Shown piece by piece: positions 1-7,122 of a DNA stretch of 20,591 nt. The notes under the pieces are model-generated. The model was given only the letters and a program-made list of their open reading frames with translations, was not told the DNA's origin and ran no database searches. The DNA comes from CAZCPB01 sp044223975 (lineage in GTDB: Bacteria > Planctomycetota > Phycisphaerae > Phycisphaerales > UBA1924). Both the position numbers and the translations under genes were made by a program. Each line of letters starts with the position of its first letter. Within the stretch, counting starts at the first letter, position 1. Where the stretch lies: contig JBGALI010000036.1 in the NCBI GenBank assembly GCA_044223975.1, positions 1 through 20,591 of the forward strand, written 5' to 3'.

Positions 1-95
1 GGGGTAGGGAAGAGGAGGAGACAGGATGAGGGGAAAGCACGGGCTGGCGTGGGCGGGGTTTGGTCGCCACTTCGCCTCCTCACCTTTTCTCCGCT

Positions 96-2183
96 TCAGG
101 CTCGCCCCAGCCCCTTGGCCCAGATCGACAGGACCAACAGCATGTACAACCGCTGGGAGTGGTCGCGCTTGAGGTTCATGTGCTCGTCCAGCATCTGCCG
201 GACAAATTTCATGTTGAGGTCGATGCCCAGGGAGGGGGAGCCCCAGGGCTCGGCGGAGTTGAGGTGGTCGAGGAGGAGCTGCTTCATGCCGCCGTAGTCG
301 GAGCGGAACCAATCGCCGATGGGGATCGCAAAGCCCTGCTTTGGGCGGTCGACGATTTCGGGGGGGAAGTATTTGCGGGCGACGGCGCGGAGGAGGCCTT
401 TGCGCTGGCCTCTTGGAAGGAGCGTACGGGCGGGGAGCGAAAACACAAATCGTGCTAGCGAGGGATCAAGCATCGGGCACCGGACTTCCAAGCCGACCGC
501 CATCGAGGCGATGTCGGTCTTGCGGAGGAGGTCGTTCGGCAAATAGTCCCAACGATCGACGCACAGCATCTCGTCAAGGCCGGTCGGACAATCGTCCTCG
601 GGGTGCCAACGGAATGCGCCACCCTCCAGATCCCCACGCGATACTCCGGGCAACAGAACTCGGAGCTGGTGCCACTGGAAAATCGCCAGGAGTTCATACA
701 CATCGTTGAGCCGCGCCGCACGCGCCAGCCTAGCCAACATTGAAGATCGCGAACGGGCGTCCGCTTCGGACAGTAAGAACGAAGGAACAAACTGCGTCAG
801 ATACAGCACAGCCTTGGACACGGCCATCGCACGGTGCCGGTTGTAGCCGGCGAATAGTTCATCGCCGCCATCCCCCGCAATGGCGACGGTGACGTGCTCG
901 CGGGCCGCGCGACTCACCCAGTACGTCGGCAGGAGCGATGAATCGCCGAATGGAACTCCCATCTGTTGAATGAGCCATGGGAGATCTTCCGCGGGCTTGG
1001 TCGTGCAATCGAGTGTCGTGTGGAGAGTTCCGATTTGCTCGGCCACCCGGGCGGCAATCGCCGATTCGTCGATCCGAGGATCGGGCATTCGGACGCAGAA
1101 TGTCTGAAGGGGCGAGTGCGCCTGGCGGGCCATCAGTGCGATCAACGATGAATCGATGCCCCCAGAAAGAAAACACCCAATCGGGACATCCGCTTCCAAG
1201 CGCTGAGACACCGCGCTTCTGAGAAGGTTCTCGATTTGGGCCTCGAGATCACTCGCTTCGGGCGGGCTCGGATCTTCGTCGGCGGGAGTTCGCGAGACAC
1301 TGCGCCGGGCTTCGCCAAACGGATCGAGTACGCGGATCGTTCCGCGGGGCTCCTGCCACCCGTGAGTCGGAGCCGTGTCGCCGAATCCCTTGCGAATCCA
1401 GTTGTTAAGGACACGTCGATTGACGGCGTGCTTTCCGCAGAGAGAGTGCTCGATGGCCAGTACCGGTAGAAAGCCGCTCCCGAACGCGATAACGCCCCGG
1501 TCCATCGTGGCGCTCACGAGCGGCTTTTCGCCGAATTGATCTCGAGACAAGGCGACCGCCACTCGGGCGCGATCCCATGCCGCCCACGCGTACATGCCGA
1601 TCAGGTGCTCCGAGAGATTCTCGGCCCACTCCCGCCACCCGTGCAGCAGCACCTCCGTATCGCTGTGATCCGTCGCGAAAGTATGCCCCGCGGTCTGCAA
1701 CTCCCTGCGGAGTTCGCGGTGGTTGTAGATGCAGCCGTTGAAGACGACGGCGAGGAGGTCGGCAGATTGACGAGCCCCGACCGTCAGGGAGTGGGTCTGG
1801 TTTGCGATCTCAGACGACGATCCGGAGACCCGCTCCCTTACGGTCGGGGCTCGTGACGCGAGCATCGAGCACCTCGGGCACACATGCGTCGCCGTCTCCC
1901 GATACGGCTCGTCTTCGCGCCTCAGGAGTGCCGTGCCCCCCTGCACCATCGGCTGCCATCCATCCCGATGGTCGATGATCGAGAGCCGACGGTGCACCAG
2001 CGCCACATCAACGGTGCTGCCATCGGGACGAATGACGCGGTCGCGGAAGCGGCCCTTGCCGTCGGGGCCGCGGTGCTTGATGGCGTCGTCGATGATGTCG
2101 AGCCACGCCTCGGGGATGGCCGCCTCGGGCGGCGGGGTGTTGCCTGGGGGATGGACACGGAGGATGCCGCCGATGCCGCACAT
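96..2183 (-). CDS. asnB: Asparagine synthetase, glutamine-hydrolysing, class B
   Basis: Makes asparagine from aspartate, ATP and glutamine-derived ammonia in the cytoplasm. The ATG at 2183 is chosen because it puts Cys at residue 2, the N-terminal nucleophile of class II glutamine amidotransferases (MCGIGG); the frame stays open upstream to a TTG at 2204. Visible motifs are HRGPDG (37-42), HRRLSIID (64-71), FNGCIYN (148-154), and the synthetase PP-loop SGGIDSS (340-346). The C-terminal synthetase domain reads complete to the end. Two oddities: about 60 extra residues lie between GWQPM and LLAVVFNG compared with the E. coli enzyme, part of them encoded by a palindromic repeat; and the usual NGEIYN motif reads NGCIYN, replacing the Glu that contacts glutamine. 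No -10 box sits near the start, so it is probably co-transcribed from 3000. Family call is firm; glutaminase competence is uncertain. Confidence 0.93.
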   Translation of the reverse strand: MCGIGGILRVHPPGNTPPPEAAIPEAWLDIIDDAIKHRGPDGKGRFRDRVIRPDGSTVDVALVHRRLSIIDHRDGWQPMVQGGTALLRREDEPYRETATHVCPRCSMLASRAPTVRERVSGSSSEIANQTHSLTVGARQSADLLAVVFNGCIYNHRELRRELQTAGHTFATDHSDTEVLLHGWREWAENLSEHLIGMYAWAAWDRARVAVALSRDQFGEKPLVSATMDRGVIAFGSGFLPVLAIEHSLCGKHAVNRRVLNNWIRKGFGDTAPTHGWQEPRGTIRVLDPFGEARRSVSRTPADEDPSPPEASDLEAQIENLLRSAVSQRLEADVPIGCFLSGGIDSSLIALMARQAHSPLQTFCVRMPDPRIDESAIAARVAEQIGTLHTTLDCTTKPAEDLPWLIQQMGVPFGDSSLLPTYWVSRAAREHVTVAIAGDGGDELFAGYNRHRAMAVSKAVLYLTQFVPSFLLSEADARSRSSMLARLARAARLNDVYELLAIFQWHQLRVLLPGVSRGDLEGGAFRWHPEDDCPTGLDEMLCVDRWDYLPNDLLRKTDIASMAVGLEVRCPMLDPSLARFVFSLPARTLLPRGQRKGLLRAVARKYFPPEIVDRPKQGFAIPIGDWFRSDYGGMKQLLLDHLNSAEPWGSPSLGIDLNMKFVRQMLDEHMNLKRDHSQRLYMLLVLSIWAKGLGRA
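1770..1854. repeat. Palindromic repeat inserted in frame within asnB
   Basis: Two arms, 1771-1798 and 1826-1853, are inverted copies of each other over 28 nt with two mismatches; one further A-T pair can be added outside. A third copy of one arm lies in intergenic DNA at 9585-9612 with 24 of 28 positions matching. The element encodes residues about 110-139 of AsnB without a stop codon. This accounts for part of the insertion in the glutaminase domain. Confidence 0.85.
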
Positions 2184-2243
2184 GGGAAACCAGCAAAGCA
2201 GCAACGGGGCAAAACATCAAATCGATAGGTCGGTATTCGAGCG

Positions 2244-2618
2244 TCACCGCGGCGGGGGCGTGTAGTTCTGTGCCGCGGATTGCATGCAAGAGGCCAAGCC
2301 CCACTGGGTGCCCGTGGTGATCCCGGCGAAGACGGCGGCGATCACAATGCCCTTCTTGAAGGGGATGTGCGCGAGCGCACGCAGGAGGCCGGTGAGGCAG
2401 GCCAGGGAGACCACGGAGACCAGCGCGAAGTGCGCGAGGGCGGGCAGATCGAGCGCGCCAATCAGGGCCGAGCCGATGAAGGCAAGGATGCCGTTGAGAA
2501 AGACGATGCCCATGGCGGGCTTGATGTCGACTTCCTCGTGGGCAACGACCCCGATGATCCACGCCAGTACGAAGCCCAGCACTACGAGAACGGCTCCGAA
2601 AACGATGATGCCGAACAT
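2244..2618 (-). CDS. Small four-helix membrane protein, unknown function
   Basis: I do not recognise a family. The 124-residue protein has four hydrophobic stretches at about 3-25, 36-55, 61-82 and 88-107, a short charged loop (HEEVDIK) after the first, and a hydrophilic tail ending in prolines. It is probably an inner-membrane protein. The start is supported by a purine-rich Shine-Dalgarno-like run (AAAGGGGG) a few bases upstream of the ATG. It lies 19 nt downstream of the stop of another small membrane protein and 60 nt upstream of asnB on the same strand, so the three may be one transcript. Nothing visible ties it to asparagine synthesis. Confidence 0.75.
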   Translation of the reverse strand: MFGIIVFGAVLVVLGFVLAWIIGVVAHEEVDIKPAMGIVFLNGILAFIGSALIGALDLPALAHFALVSVVSLACLTGLLRALAHIPFKKGIVIAAVFAGITTGTQWGLASCMQSAAQNYTPPPR

Positions 2619-2637
2619 GCGTCCCCCTTTGGATCCA

Positions 2638-3000
2638 TCACTTTGAAATCGACGGCGCGGCCGCAGGAAAGAAGTAGGTAACGACCAGAAAACTCAAGGT
2701 CGTGGCTATCACCGCGTACGCGATGGAGAGAGCGGCGGCCCTCCTGACCGGGAGCTTCGCCAGTACGGCCAGGTCGCAGGTGAGCACGGTGATGTAGACG
2801 AGGAGAGAGACACCGACCTTCGACAGGGCGTCGAGGTCGGCAAAGGCTGCAATGGCGAAGCGTGCCGCGTGCTTGGCAGCGAAGAGCACCGCAAAGGCGT
2901 GCCAGAACGACATCTCGGCGGGCCCGAATCGACGGACCATTGCCCAGAAACCCCAGGAAAGGGTGGCGAGAAGGGCCAAGGCGGCAACGATGGCGACCAT
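2638..3000 (-). CDS. Small four-helix membrane protein, unknown function
   Basis: Unrecognised 120-residue protein with hydrophobic segments at about 2-22, 34-54, 62-82 and 89-112, separated by short basic loops (MVRRF, LPVRR), consistent with a small polytopic inner-membrane protein. It is the first gene of a likely operon with the next membrane protein and asnB. The ATG at 3000 has no Shine-Dalgarno sequence but has TATTCT ending 6 nt upstream, which suggests a leaderless transcript. It diverges from the xylose isomerase gene across 65 bp. Confidence 0.72.
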   Translation of the reverse strand: MVAIVAALALLATLSWGFWAMVRRFGPAEMSFWHAFAVLFAAKHAARFAIAAFADLDALSKVGVSLLVYITVLTCDLAVLAKLPVRRAAALSIAYAVIATTLSFLVVTYFFPAAAPSISK

Positions 3001-3012
3001 GGCGGCAGAATA
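3001..3012 (-). promoter_or_regulatory. -10 box for leaderless start at 3000
   Basis: On the minus strand TATTCT (3012-3007) is followed by 6 nt and then the ATG. A -10 hexamer occupies about -12 to -7, so the predicted first transcribed base is the A of the start codon. No clear -35 was seen. Confidence 0.6.
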
Positions 3013-3053
3013 GTGGATGCGGATCGGGTCCGCGAGGGGCGGGCGCCTGCTGC

Positions 3054-3065
3054 TACCTTGTCGGT
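3054..3065 (+). promoter_or_regulatory. -10 box for leaderless xylA
   Basis: TACCTT (3054-3059) lies 6 nt before the ATG at 3066, the spacing expected if transcription starts on the start codon. No Shine-Dalgarno sequence and no clear -35 are visible. The box diverges from the one serving the gene starting at 3000. Confidence 0.55.
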
Positions 3066-4238
3066 ATGGCGAACCGCTTCTCCCCGTCTTCTTCCGACAA
3101 GTTCACCTTCGGCCTCTGGACCGTCGGCAACACCGGCCGCGATCCCTTCGGAGAGCCGACGCGGGCGCGCCTGTCGCCCGCCGAGGTTGTCGACCTCCTC
3201 GGCGAGGTCGGCGGCGTGCACGGCGTGAACTTCCACGACAACGACCTGGTGCCCATCGATGCCAGCGAAGCCGAATCCGCGGCGATCAAGCGGGACTTTC
3301 GCAAGTCGTTGCGCCGGAACCGCATCAAGGTCGCCATGGCCACCACGAACCTGTTCAGCGACCCGGCCTTCAAGGACGGCGCTTTCACCAGCAACGACAG
3401 TGCGGTACGGGCGTACGCCATCCAGAAGACCATGCGCGGCATGGACCTCGGTGCTGAATTCGGCGCCAAGATCTACGTCTTCTGGGGCGGCCGCGAGGGC
3501 ACCGAATCTGATGCGACCAAGGACCCTATTGAATCGGAGCACCGCTTCCGCCGCGCTCTCGACTTCCTGTGCGACTACTCAAGGTCCAAGGGTTACGGCT
3601 ACCGCTTCGCCCTCGAAGCCAAGCCCAACGAGCCACGCGGCCACATGTACTTCCCGACCACCGGCCACTACCTCGCTCTTATTCCCACTCTCAAGCACCC
3701 CGAGATGGTGGGAGTGAATCCCGAAGTCGCCCATGAGCACATGGCCGGCCTCAACTTCGTGCACGCCGTCGGCGGTGCTCTTGCCGCGGGAAAGCTCTTC
3801 CACATCGACCTTAACGACCAGGAGTTCGGGCGCTACGACCAGGACTTCCGTTTCGGGTCAGCCAACCTCAAGCACGCCTTCTTCCTGGTCAAGCTTCTCG
3901 AAGACAACGCGTACCGCGGCTTCAAGCACTTCGACGCCCACGCCTACCGCACCGCCGACCGTGCCGATGTCATCGAGTTCGCCCGCGGGTGCATGCGCAC
4001 CTACCTGATCCTCAAGGACAAGGCCCGCCGCTGGAACGCCGACGGGCAGGTGCGGCGTCTGCTCGCACGGATTGGCCGCGAGGACCGGCGGCTGGACGCC
4101 ATCACGTCGGAGTTTTCACGGGCGCGGGCGGCGGAACTGCTGGGGCAGGAATTCGATCGTGCGCGCCTGGCGAAGCGGCCCCTGCCGTACGAGCGGCTGG
4201 ATCAGCGGACGGTGGAGATCCTGATGGGCGTGGCGTGA
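3066..4238 (+). CDS. xylA: Xylose isomerase, actinobacterial (class I) type
   Basis: Interconverts D-xylose and D-xylulose (and glucose/fructose) in the cytoplasm using two divalent metals. The 390-residue length and sequence resemble the Streptomyces enzymes. Recognisable pieces are FTFGLWTVG near residue 13, the catalytic His57 and Asp60 in FHDND, Glu184 and Lys186 in EAKPNEPRG, and the metal-binding stretches GVNPEVAHEHMAGLNF, HIDLND, YDQDFRFG and KHFD. All expected catalytic and metal ligands appear present. The frame is open upstream to 2862, but the ATG at 3066 gives the family N-terminus and has a -10 box 6 nt upstream. No xylulokinase or xylose transporter is in the window. The last 137 nt overlap a convergent gene on the other strand. 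Confidence 0.95.
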   Translation: MANRFSPSSSDKFTFGLWTVGNTGRDPFGEPTRARLSPAEVVDLLGEVGGVHGVNFHDNDLVPIDASEAESAAIKRDFRKSLRRNRIKVAMATTNLFSDPAFKDGAFTSNDSAVRAYAIQKTMRGMDLGAEFGAKIYVFWGGREGTESDATKDPIESEHRFRRALDFLCDYSRSKGYGYRFALEAKPNEPRGHMYFPTTGHYLALIPTLKHPEMVGVNPEVAHEHMAGLNFVHAVGGALAAGKLFHIDLNDQEFGRYDQDFRFGSANLKHAFFLVKLLEDNAYRGFKHFDAHAYRTADRADVIEFARGCMRTYLILKDKARRWNADGQVRRLLARIGREDRRLDAITSEFSRARAAELLGQEFDRARLAKRPLPYERLDQRTVEILMGVA

Positions 4239-4887
4239 CGCCCGGCGACCCATCGGTCGCGGCGGTGCTGCACTCGGTCCGACAGTGGGGGTCCGGTCCC
4301 GCCGGGTTGGCGTGGCGCGGCATGAGCCAGCGGATAACCCGCTCCACGAACGGGGTTGCCGCGATCAGGTCGGTCCCGCCCTCGATGGCTCGCTTCTCGT
4401 TGCGGAGCATCCAGAATGTGTGCAGGACGCGGACGGCCGCGATCCCGGCCGAGAACCCGACCGCGGTTGCGAACGCCACGGTGTGGCCCCCCTTGAGCAG
4501 CGCGTGCTGAAGGCCCAGGGCGATGACGTAGAGCAGCGGTGACAGAACGGTGCGCTCAAACTGCACCAGCGTGGCGTCGCGGACGAACGACATGTCCGCG
4601 TAGCCGGGGCCCTTGGGGCGCGGCGAGCGCCGCGGCATGTGGTTGGCGAGAAAGTGCAGGACGTAGTACACGGCCACGTCGGCGATCACGTCAACCAGGA
4701 ACGTCAGGGCGTTGATGATCAACTCGTACGACACGGGCAGGACGTCGTCGAGCCATTTCAGGATCCCGGCGCGCTCCGCCACGTGCATCACGCCGACAGT
4801 GATCCCCATCGCCAGAATCCCGGCGACGACGATGTTGACGTTCACGTTCACGACCCGGCGGTCGTAGAGACGGGCAAACCAACCCAT
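4102..4887 (-). CDS. Membrane protein with long Pro/Ala-rich tail
   Basis: Unrecognised 261-residue protein. Hydrophobic segments are at about 17-36, 55-80, 113-131 and 138-160. The segment around 37-62 (ILKWLDDVLPVSYELIINALTF) and the VDVIADVAVYYVLHFLANHMPRR stretch suggest a small integral membrane protein. From about residue 191 the sequence turns Pro/Ala/Ser-rich and probably disordered. The last roughly 45 residues are antisense to the end of xylA; no earlier stop exists in frame. It follows the DNA methyltransferase gene by 9 nt, and its own TAGAGT box overlaps that gene's stop codon, so it may be transcribed both from the operon and independently. Confidence 0.7.
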   Translation of the reverse strand: MGWFARLYDRRVVNVNVNIVVAGILAMGITVGVMHVAERAGILKWLDDVLPVSYELIINALTFLVDVIADVAVYYVLHFLANHMPRRSPRPKGPGYADMSFVRDATLVQFERTVLSPLLYVIALGLQHALLKGGHTVAFATAVGFSAGIAAVRVLHTFWMLRNEKRAIEGGTDLIAATPFVERVIRWLMPRHANPAGPDPHCRTECSTAATDGSPGVTPRPSGSPPSADPAARTAGAASPGAHDRIPAPAVPPPAPVKTPT

Positions 4888-4899
4888 AGGCTTACTCTA
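4888..4899 (-). promoter_or_regulatory. -10 box overlapping the methyltransferase stop
   Basis: Minus-strand TAGAGT (4899-4894) is followed by 6 nt and the ATG at 4887. The first three bases are the TAG stop of the upstream methyltransferase. This gives a possible leaderless start inside an operon. Confidence 0.45.
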
Positions 4900-5706
4900 G
4901 CGGTCGTGCGGGCGAGTCGCGCCGTGCAGACGCTCCCGGGCCAGGCGTACCGCGTCCGGGCTCACGTCAAACCCCACCACCCCGCGACCGGCCGCCGCGG
5001 CAGCCATGAGCGTGGTCCCCGAACCGCAGCATGGGTCGAGCACGATCCCGCCCGGCGGGCAGCAGGCACGCACCAGCAGGTCCAGGAGCGCCAGGGGCTT
5101 CTGCGTGGGATAGCCGGTTCGCTCGGCGGCCATGTTGTTCAGGCTGGGTACTTTGAGCACCGAGCTCTGAGCGAGTGCTTCGTCCGGAATCTCGATGACG
5201 TCGGTGGCCTTTTTGAGCTTGCCGCGAAGGCGGGCGCTGGTCGCGGGCACGCGCGGCGGGTCGAAGTAGTACCGCTCGGGATCGAGGCAGTAGAAAAGGA
5301 TGTCGTCGTGCTTGCGGGCAAAGCGGCGCGGCGAGCTGCCGCCTAGGCCGTAGGACCAGATGAGGTGATTGACGAACCGGTCGGCGCCCAGCAAGTCATC
5401 CAAGAGCAGCCGGGCATGGTGGCTGGTGCGCCAGTCGACGTGGAGGAGGATGTTCCCGGTGGGCTTGAGAGCGGGCAACGTGGCCGCGAGTCGTTCGCGG
5501 AGCCAGGCGATGTAGTCGGGCATGGAGGGCCAGGAGTCCTGGTACGCCGCGAACGTTGCGCGCTCAGACTTGTGCGCGTTGGGCGGTGTCGCCTTGGCAG
5601 CGCCCGTGTTGAACGGGGGATCGGCGTAGAGAAGATCGATGGACGCGGGGCGCAACGATGCAGCCGCGGCAAGCCAATCGGAGAGCTGAACGGCCTCGGA
5701 ATTCAT
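4897..5706 (-). CDS. Orphan beta-class DNA methyltransferase (N6-adenine or N4-cytosine)
   Basis: Transfers a methyl group from S-adenosylmethionine to adenine N6 or cytosine N4 in DNA; the recognition site cannot be read from sequence. The catalytic motif DPPFNTG (29-35) precedes the SAM-binding motif DPCCGSG (224-230), the beta-class order. The region between, including RKHDDILFY and the TGYPTQKP stretch just before motif I, fits the N6_N4_Mtase family. At 269 residues it is near the short end for these enzymes. No restriction endonuclease is adjacent, so it looks solitary and may have a regulatory or mobile-element origin. Its ATG overlaps the upstream gene's TGA (ATGA), implying translational coupling, and a membrane protein gene follows after 9 nt. 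Confidence 0.92.
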   Translation of the reverse strand: MNSEAVQLSDWLAAAASLRPASIDLLYADPPFNTGAAKATPPNAHKSERATFAAYQDSWPSMPDYIAWLRERLAATLPALKPTGNILLHVDWRTSHHARLLLDDLLGADRFVNHLIWSYGLGGSSPRRFARKHDDILFYCLDPERYYFDPPRVPATSARLRGKLKKATDVIEIPDEALAQSSVLKVPSLNNMAAERTGYPTQKPLALLDLLVRACCPPGGIVLDPCCGSGTTLMAAAAAGRGVVGFDVSPDAVRLARERLHGATRPHDR

Positions 5707-6056
5707 GACTCATCGTCTTCCGCACGACGCCTGGCGGTCGGCCGCATCATGAACCCGGCCACGACCAGCGCCACTCCGGCGATCGCCTGCACCGCGAGCG
5801 AGGACAGGACCACGCGCCCCAAGTGGTGACCGACGAACCCGTTCAGGCTGCTGAACAGCTCCGACTCGCTGGGCGCGGCTCGTGGATCGCGCCCCTGCGC
5901 CTTGGCCGCGGCATCTTCATCCGATTGCAGCCTCCGGTGCAGGCTGCCCGCAAACTCGTCCATCCCGCTCACGGCCCACTTGCCGTGGAACGCCGTGTTC
6001 GCGGCAGAGGCGAGCAGCACGGCGCCGGTCGCGGTCAGGAAGGCGCGAGTGTTCAT
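5703..6056 (-). CDS. Small bitopic or hairpin membrane protein
   Basis: Unrecognised 117-residue protein. A hydrophobic stretch at 4-20 could be a signal anchor, and a second at about 82-103 ends in a basic tail (RPTARRRAEDDES). Between them is a polar, probably extracytoplasmic segment containing GMDEFAGSLHRRLQ. It is the first gene of a minus-strand operon, overlapping the methyltransferase start by 4 nt. TAGACT ends 6 nt before its ATG, suggesting a leaderless transcript. Its role relative to DNA methylation is unknown. Confidence 0.7.
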   Translation of the reverse strand: MNTRAFLTATGAVLLASAANTAFHGKWAVSGMDEFAGSLHRRLQSDEDAAAKAQGRDPRAAPSESELFSSLNGFVGHHLGRVVLSSLAVQAIAGVALVVAGFMMRPTARRRAEDDES

Positions 6057-6068
6057 GGGGCAAGTCTA
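6057..6068 (-). promoter_or_regulatory. -10 box for leaderless start at 6056
   Basis: Minus-strand TAGACT (6068-6063) lies 6 nt before the ATG. No Shine-Dalgarno sequence is seen between the box and the start, and no -35 match was found. Confidence 0.58.
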
Positions 6069-6086
6069 TTGACTCTCGCGTCGCGA

Positions 6087-6104
6087 ACCCGAAAGCGTTC
6101 GGGT
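6087..6104. terminator. Hairpin downstream of the 6112-6414 gene
   Basis: A perfect 7-bp stem (6087-6093 with 6098-6104) closes a 4-nt loop a few bases past the stop of the minus-strand gene ending at 6112 and just upstream of the next minus-strand promoter. There is no U-tract, so intrinsic termination is only a suggestion. Confidence 0.35.
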
Positions 6105-6111
6105 CCGAGCC

Positions 6112-6414
6112 TCAAGATGTCGTTTCCTTCGTTGTGCGCCGGTATCGCCACGCGAGCAGCGCGAAAGCGATGGTGTTGCACAGCACGACCCCAAGCAGCG
6201 GCAGGAATCCGGTCGCGCCCTGCTCCGCGGCGTTCATTGCGGAAATCCTAAGTTCCTCGTAGAGAGCCGAGCCCGGCTCGGCGCCGGGTACCATGTTCGC
6301 GAGGCGGACCGTCGTGGATGAATAGCCGTGGGCGAAGCCGAACGAGTGGTACAAAAGCAGACCCACAGCGAAGAATACGTTCAGAAGGCTCATGTACGCC
6401 GGGAGCGCTCTCAT
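6112..6414 (-). CDS. Small two-helix membrane protein
   Basis: Unrecognised 100-residue protein with hydrophobic segments at about 5-28 and 68-90 and a basic C-terminus (WRYRRTTKETTS). The intervening region includes GYSSTTVRLANMVPG. The reading frame is open far upstream, to 7086, but that extension runs antisense to the toxin-antitoxin genes and lacks protein-like character. The ATG at 6414 is favoured because TACACT ends 7 nt upstream; the ATG at 6393 is an alternative. It diverges from the toxin-antitoxin operon across 97 bp. Confidence 0.7.
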   Translation of the reverse strand: MRALPAYMSLLNVFFAVGLLLYHSFGFAHGYSSTTVRLANMVPGAEPGSALYEELRISAMNAAEQGATGFLPLLGVVLCNTIAFALLAWRYRRTTKETTS

Positions 6415-6427
6415 GCCGCCCAGTGTA
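6415..6427 (-). promoter_or_regulatory. -10 box for leaderless start at 6414
   Basis: Minus-strand TACACT (6427-6422) is followed by 7 nt and the ATG, placing predicted transcription initiation at or one base from the start codon. Confidence 0.55.
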
Positions 6428-6476
6428 CAAAGAAGAGAATTCGGAGAACGGCCGCGTTGGCAAGCTTTGCCATCCA

Positions 6477-6505
6477 TTGACATGAACTTGTGTAGGGAGT
6501 ATTCT
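6477..6505 (+). promoter_or_regulatory. Sigma-70-type promoter of the toxin-antitoxin operon
   Basis: TTGACA (6477-6482), a 17-nt spacer and TATTCT (6500-6505) make the best full promoter in the window. The -10 ends 6 nt before the antitoxin ATG at 6512, so the mRNA is predicted to be leaderless. The only GGGAG near the start (6495-6499) lies in the promoter spacer and would not be transcribed. Confidence 0.75.
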
Positions 6506-6511
6506 CGCGGC

Positions 6512-6805
6512 ATGGCACGCAAGCTGAGCACGATGAACATCTCACTGCCCGCCTCCATGCGCGGGTTCATCGCCAAGCGAATGGCAGCCGAAGGCTTCGC
6601 CAACACGAGCGAGTACATGCGGAGCCTGGTTCGCCGCGAGGAAGCAAGAGTCGAAGCCAGCCTCAAGGAACTGGTTCTTGAAGGCCTGAACAGCGGGCCG
6701 GGAGTCCCGCTCACCCGCGAGCTCATGGACGAGATCATGCGCCGAGTTCGGGCTGTTCCCGCGGCACCTCGTGCGTCGCGTTCGACCCGGCGGAAGGCCA
6801 GTTGA
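6512..6805 (+). CDS. parD: ParD-like ribbon-helix-helix antitoxin
   Basis: Likely neutralises the downstream ParE-type toxin and represses the operon. Residues 7-45 (TMNISLP... through EYMRSLVRREEAR) have the ribbon-helix-helix pattern: a short strand, then two helices. The conserved serine and EY in the NTSEYMRSLV segment are typical of ParD. The C-terminal part (LKELVLEGLNSGPG onward) is the region that usually wraps the toxin. It is 97 residues, within the family's usual size. The ATG at 6512 is chosen for its spacing from a strong promoter; the ATG at 6533 is possible. The stop overlaps the toxin start as TGATG, so the two are translationally coupled. Confidence 0.88.
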   Translation: MARKLSTMNISLPASMRGFIAKRMAAEGFANTSEYMRSLVRREEARVEASLKELVLEGLNSGPGVPLTRELMDEIMRRVRAVPAAPRASRSTRRKAS

Positions 6806-7122
6806 TGAATCGTCGGGTCATCGTCCTGCCCGCCGCGGTGGGGGATGTTCATGCGATCGCGTCGCGCTACCTTCGCGAAGCCGGGATCGAGACGGCCGAT
6901 CGATTCGTACGAGCGTTCTTCGAAACCGCGGAGAGCCTCGGGCGGTTTTCGAGCCGCGGACGTGCCGTGCCGTGGGAAGAGCCCGCGTTTCGATCGCTCC
7001 GGTCCATTCCCATCCGGGGCTTCGAGGCACTCTGGCTCTTCTATCGCGTGCGACCCGGCACCATCGACGTGGCGAGAGTCGTGCACGGCGCGCGTGATCT
7101 GGCGAGGCAGCGTTTCGACTGA
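6805..7122 (+). CDS. parE: ParE/RelE-superfamily toxin
   Basis: Probable toxin of a type II toxin-antitoxin system; ParE proteins inhibit DNA gyrase, while RelE relatives cleave mRNA on ribosomes, and the target here cannot be told from sequence. The 105-residue protein has the superfamily pattern: RVIVLPAAVGDVHAIASRYLRE (strand then paired helices), a central SRGRAVPW segment, a conserved arginine-rich LRSIPIRGFEALWLFYRV strand pair, and a final IDVARVVHGARD strand with basic residues. Its ATG shares one base with the antitoxin's TGA. Its own stop is immediately followed by the stop of the convergent ugd gene, so there is no room for a terminator between them. Confidence 0.87.
   Translation: MNRRVIVLPAAVGDVHAIASRYLREAGIETADRFVRAFFETAESLGRFSSRGRAVPWEEPAFRSLRSIPIRGFEALWLFYRVRPGTIDVARVVHGARDLARQRFD

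Noticed and set aside
1768..1858. TGACG at 1768-1772 and 1854-1858 as a target-site duplication of the asnB repeat
   Set aside because: The left copy overlaps the repeat arm, and removing one copy plus the element takes out 86 bp, which would not preserve the frame.
2184..2204. Upstream TTG start for asnB at 2204
   Set aside because: It would place seven residues before the catalytic cysteine, which must be N-terminal after Met removal.
3066..4238. Xylose utilisation operon
   Set aside because: Only the isomerase is present; no kinase, transporter or regulator of xylose metabolism is visible on either side.
4639..5346. Long plus-strand open frame opposite the methyltransferase
   Set aside because: It lies antisense to the conserved methyltransferase motifs and has no recognisable motifs; such frames are common in GC-rich DNA.
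6415..7086. N-terminal extension of the small membrane protein ending at 6112
   Set aside because: It is antisense to the clear toxin-antitoxin genes, looks like reverse-frame translation, and would skip the -10 box at 6427-6422.
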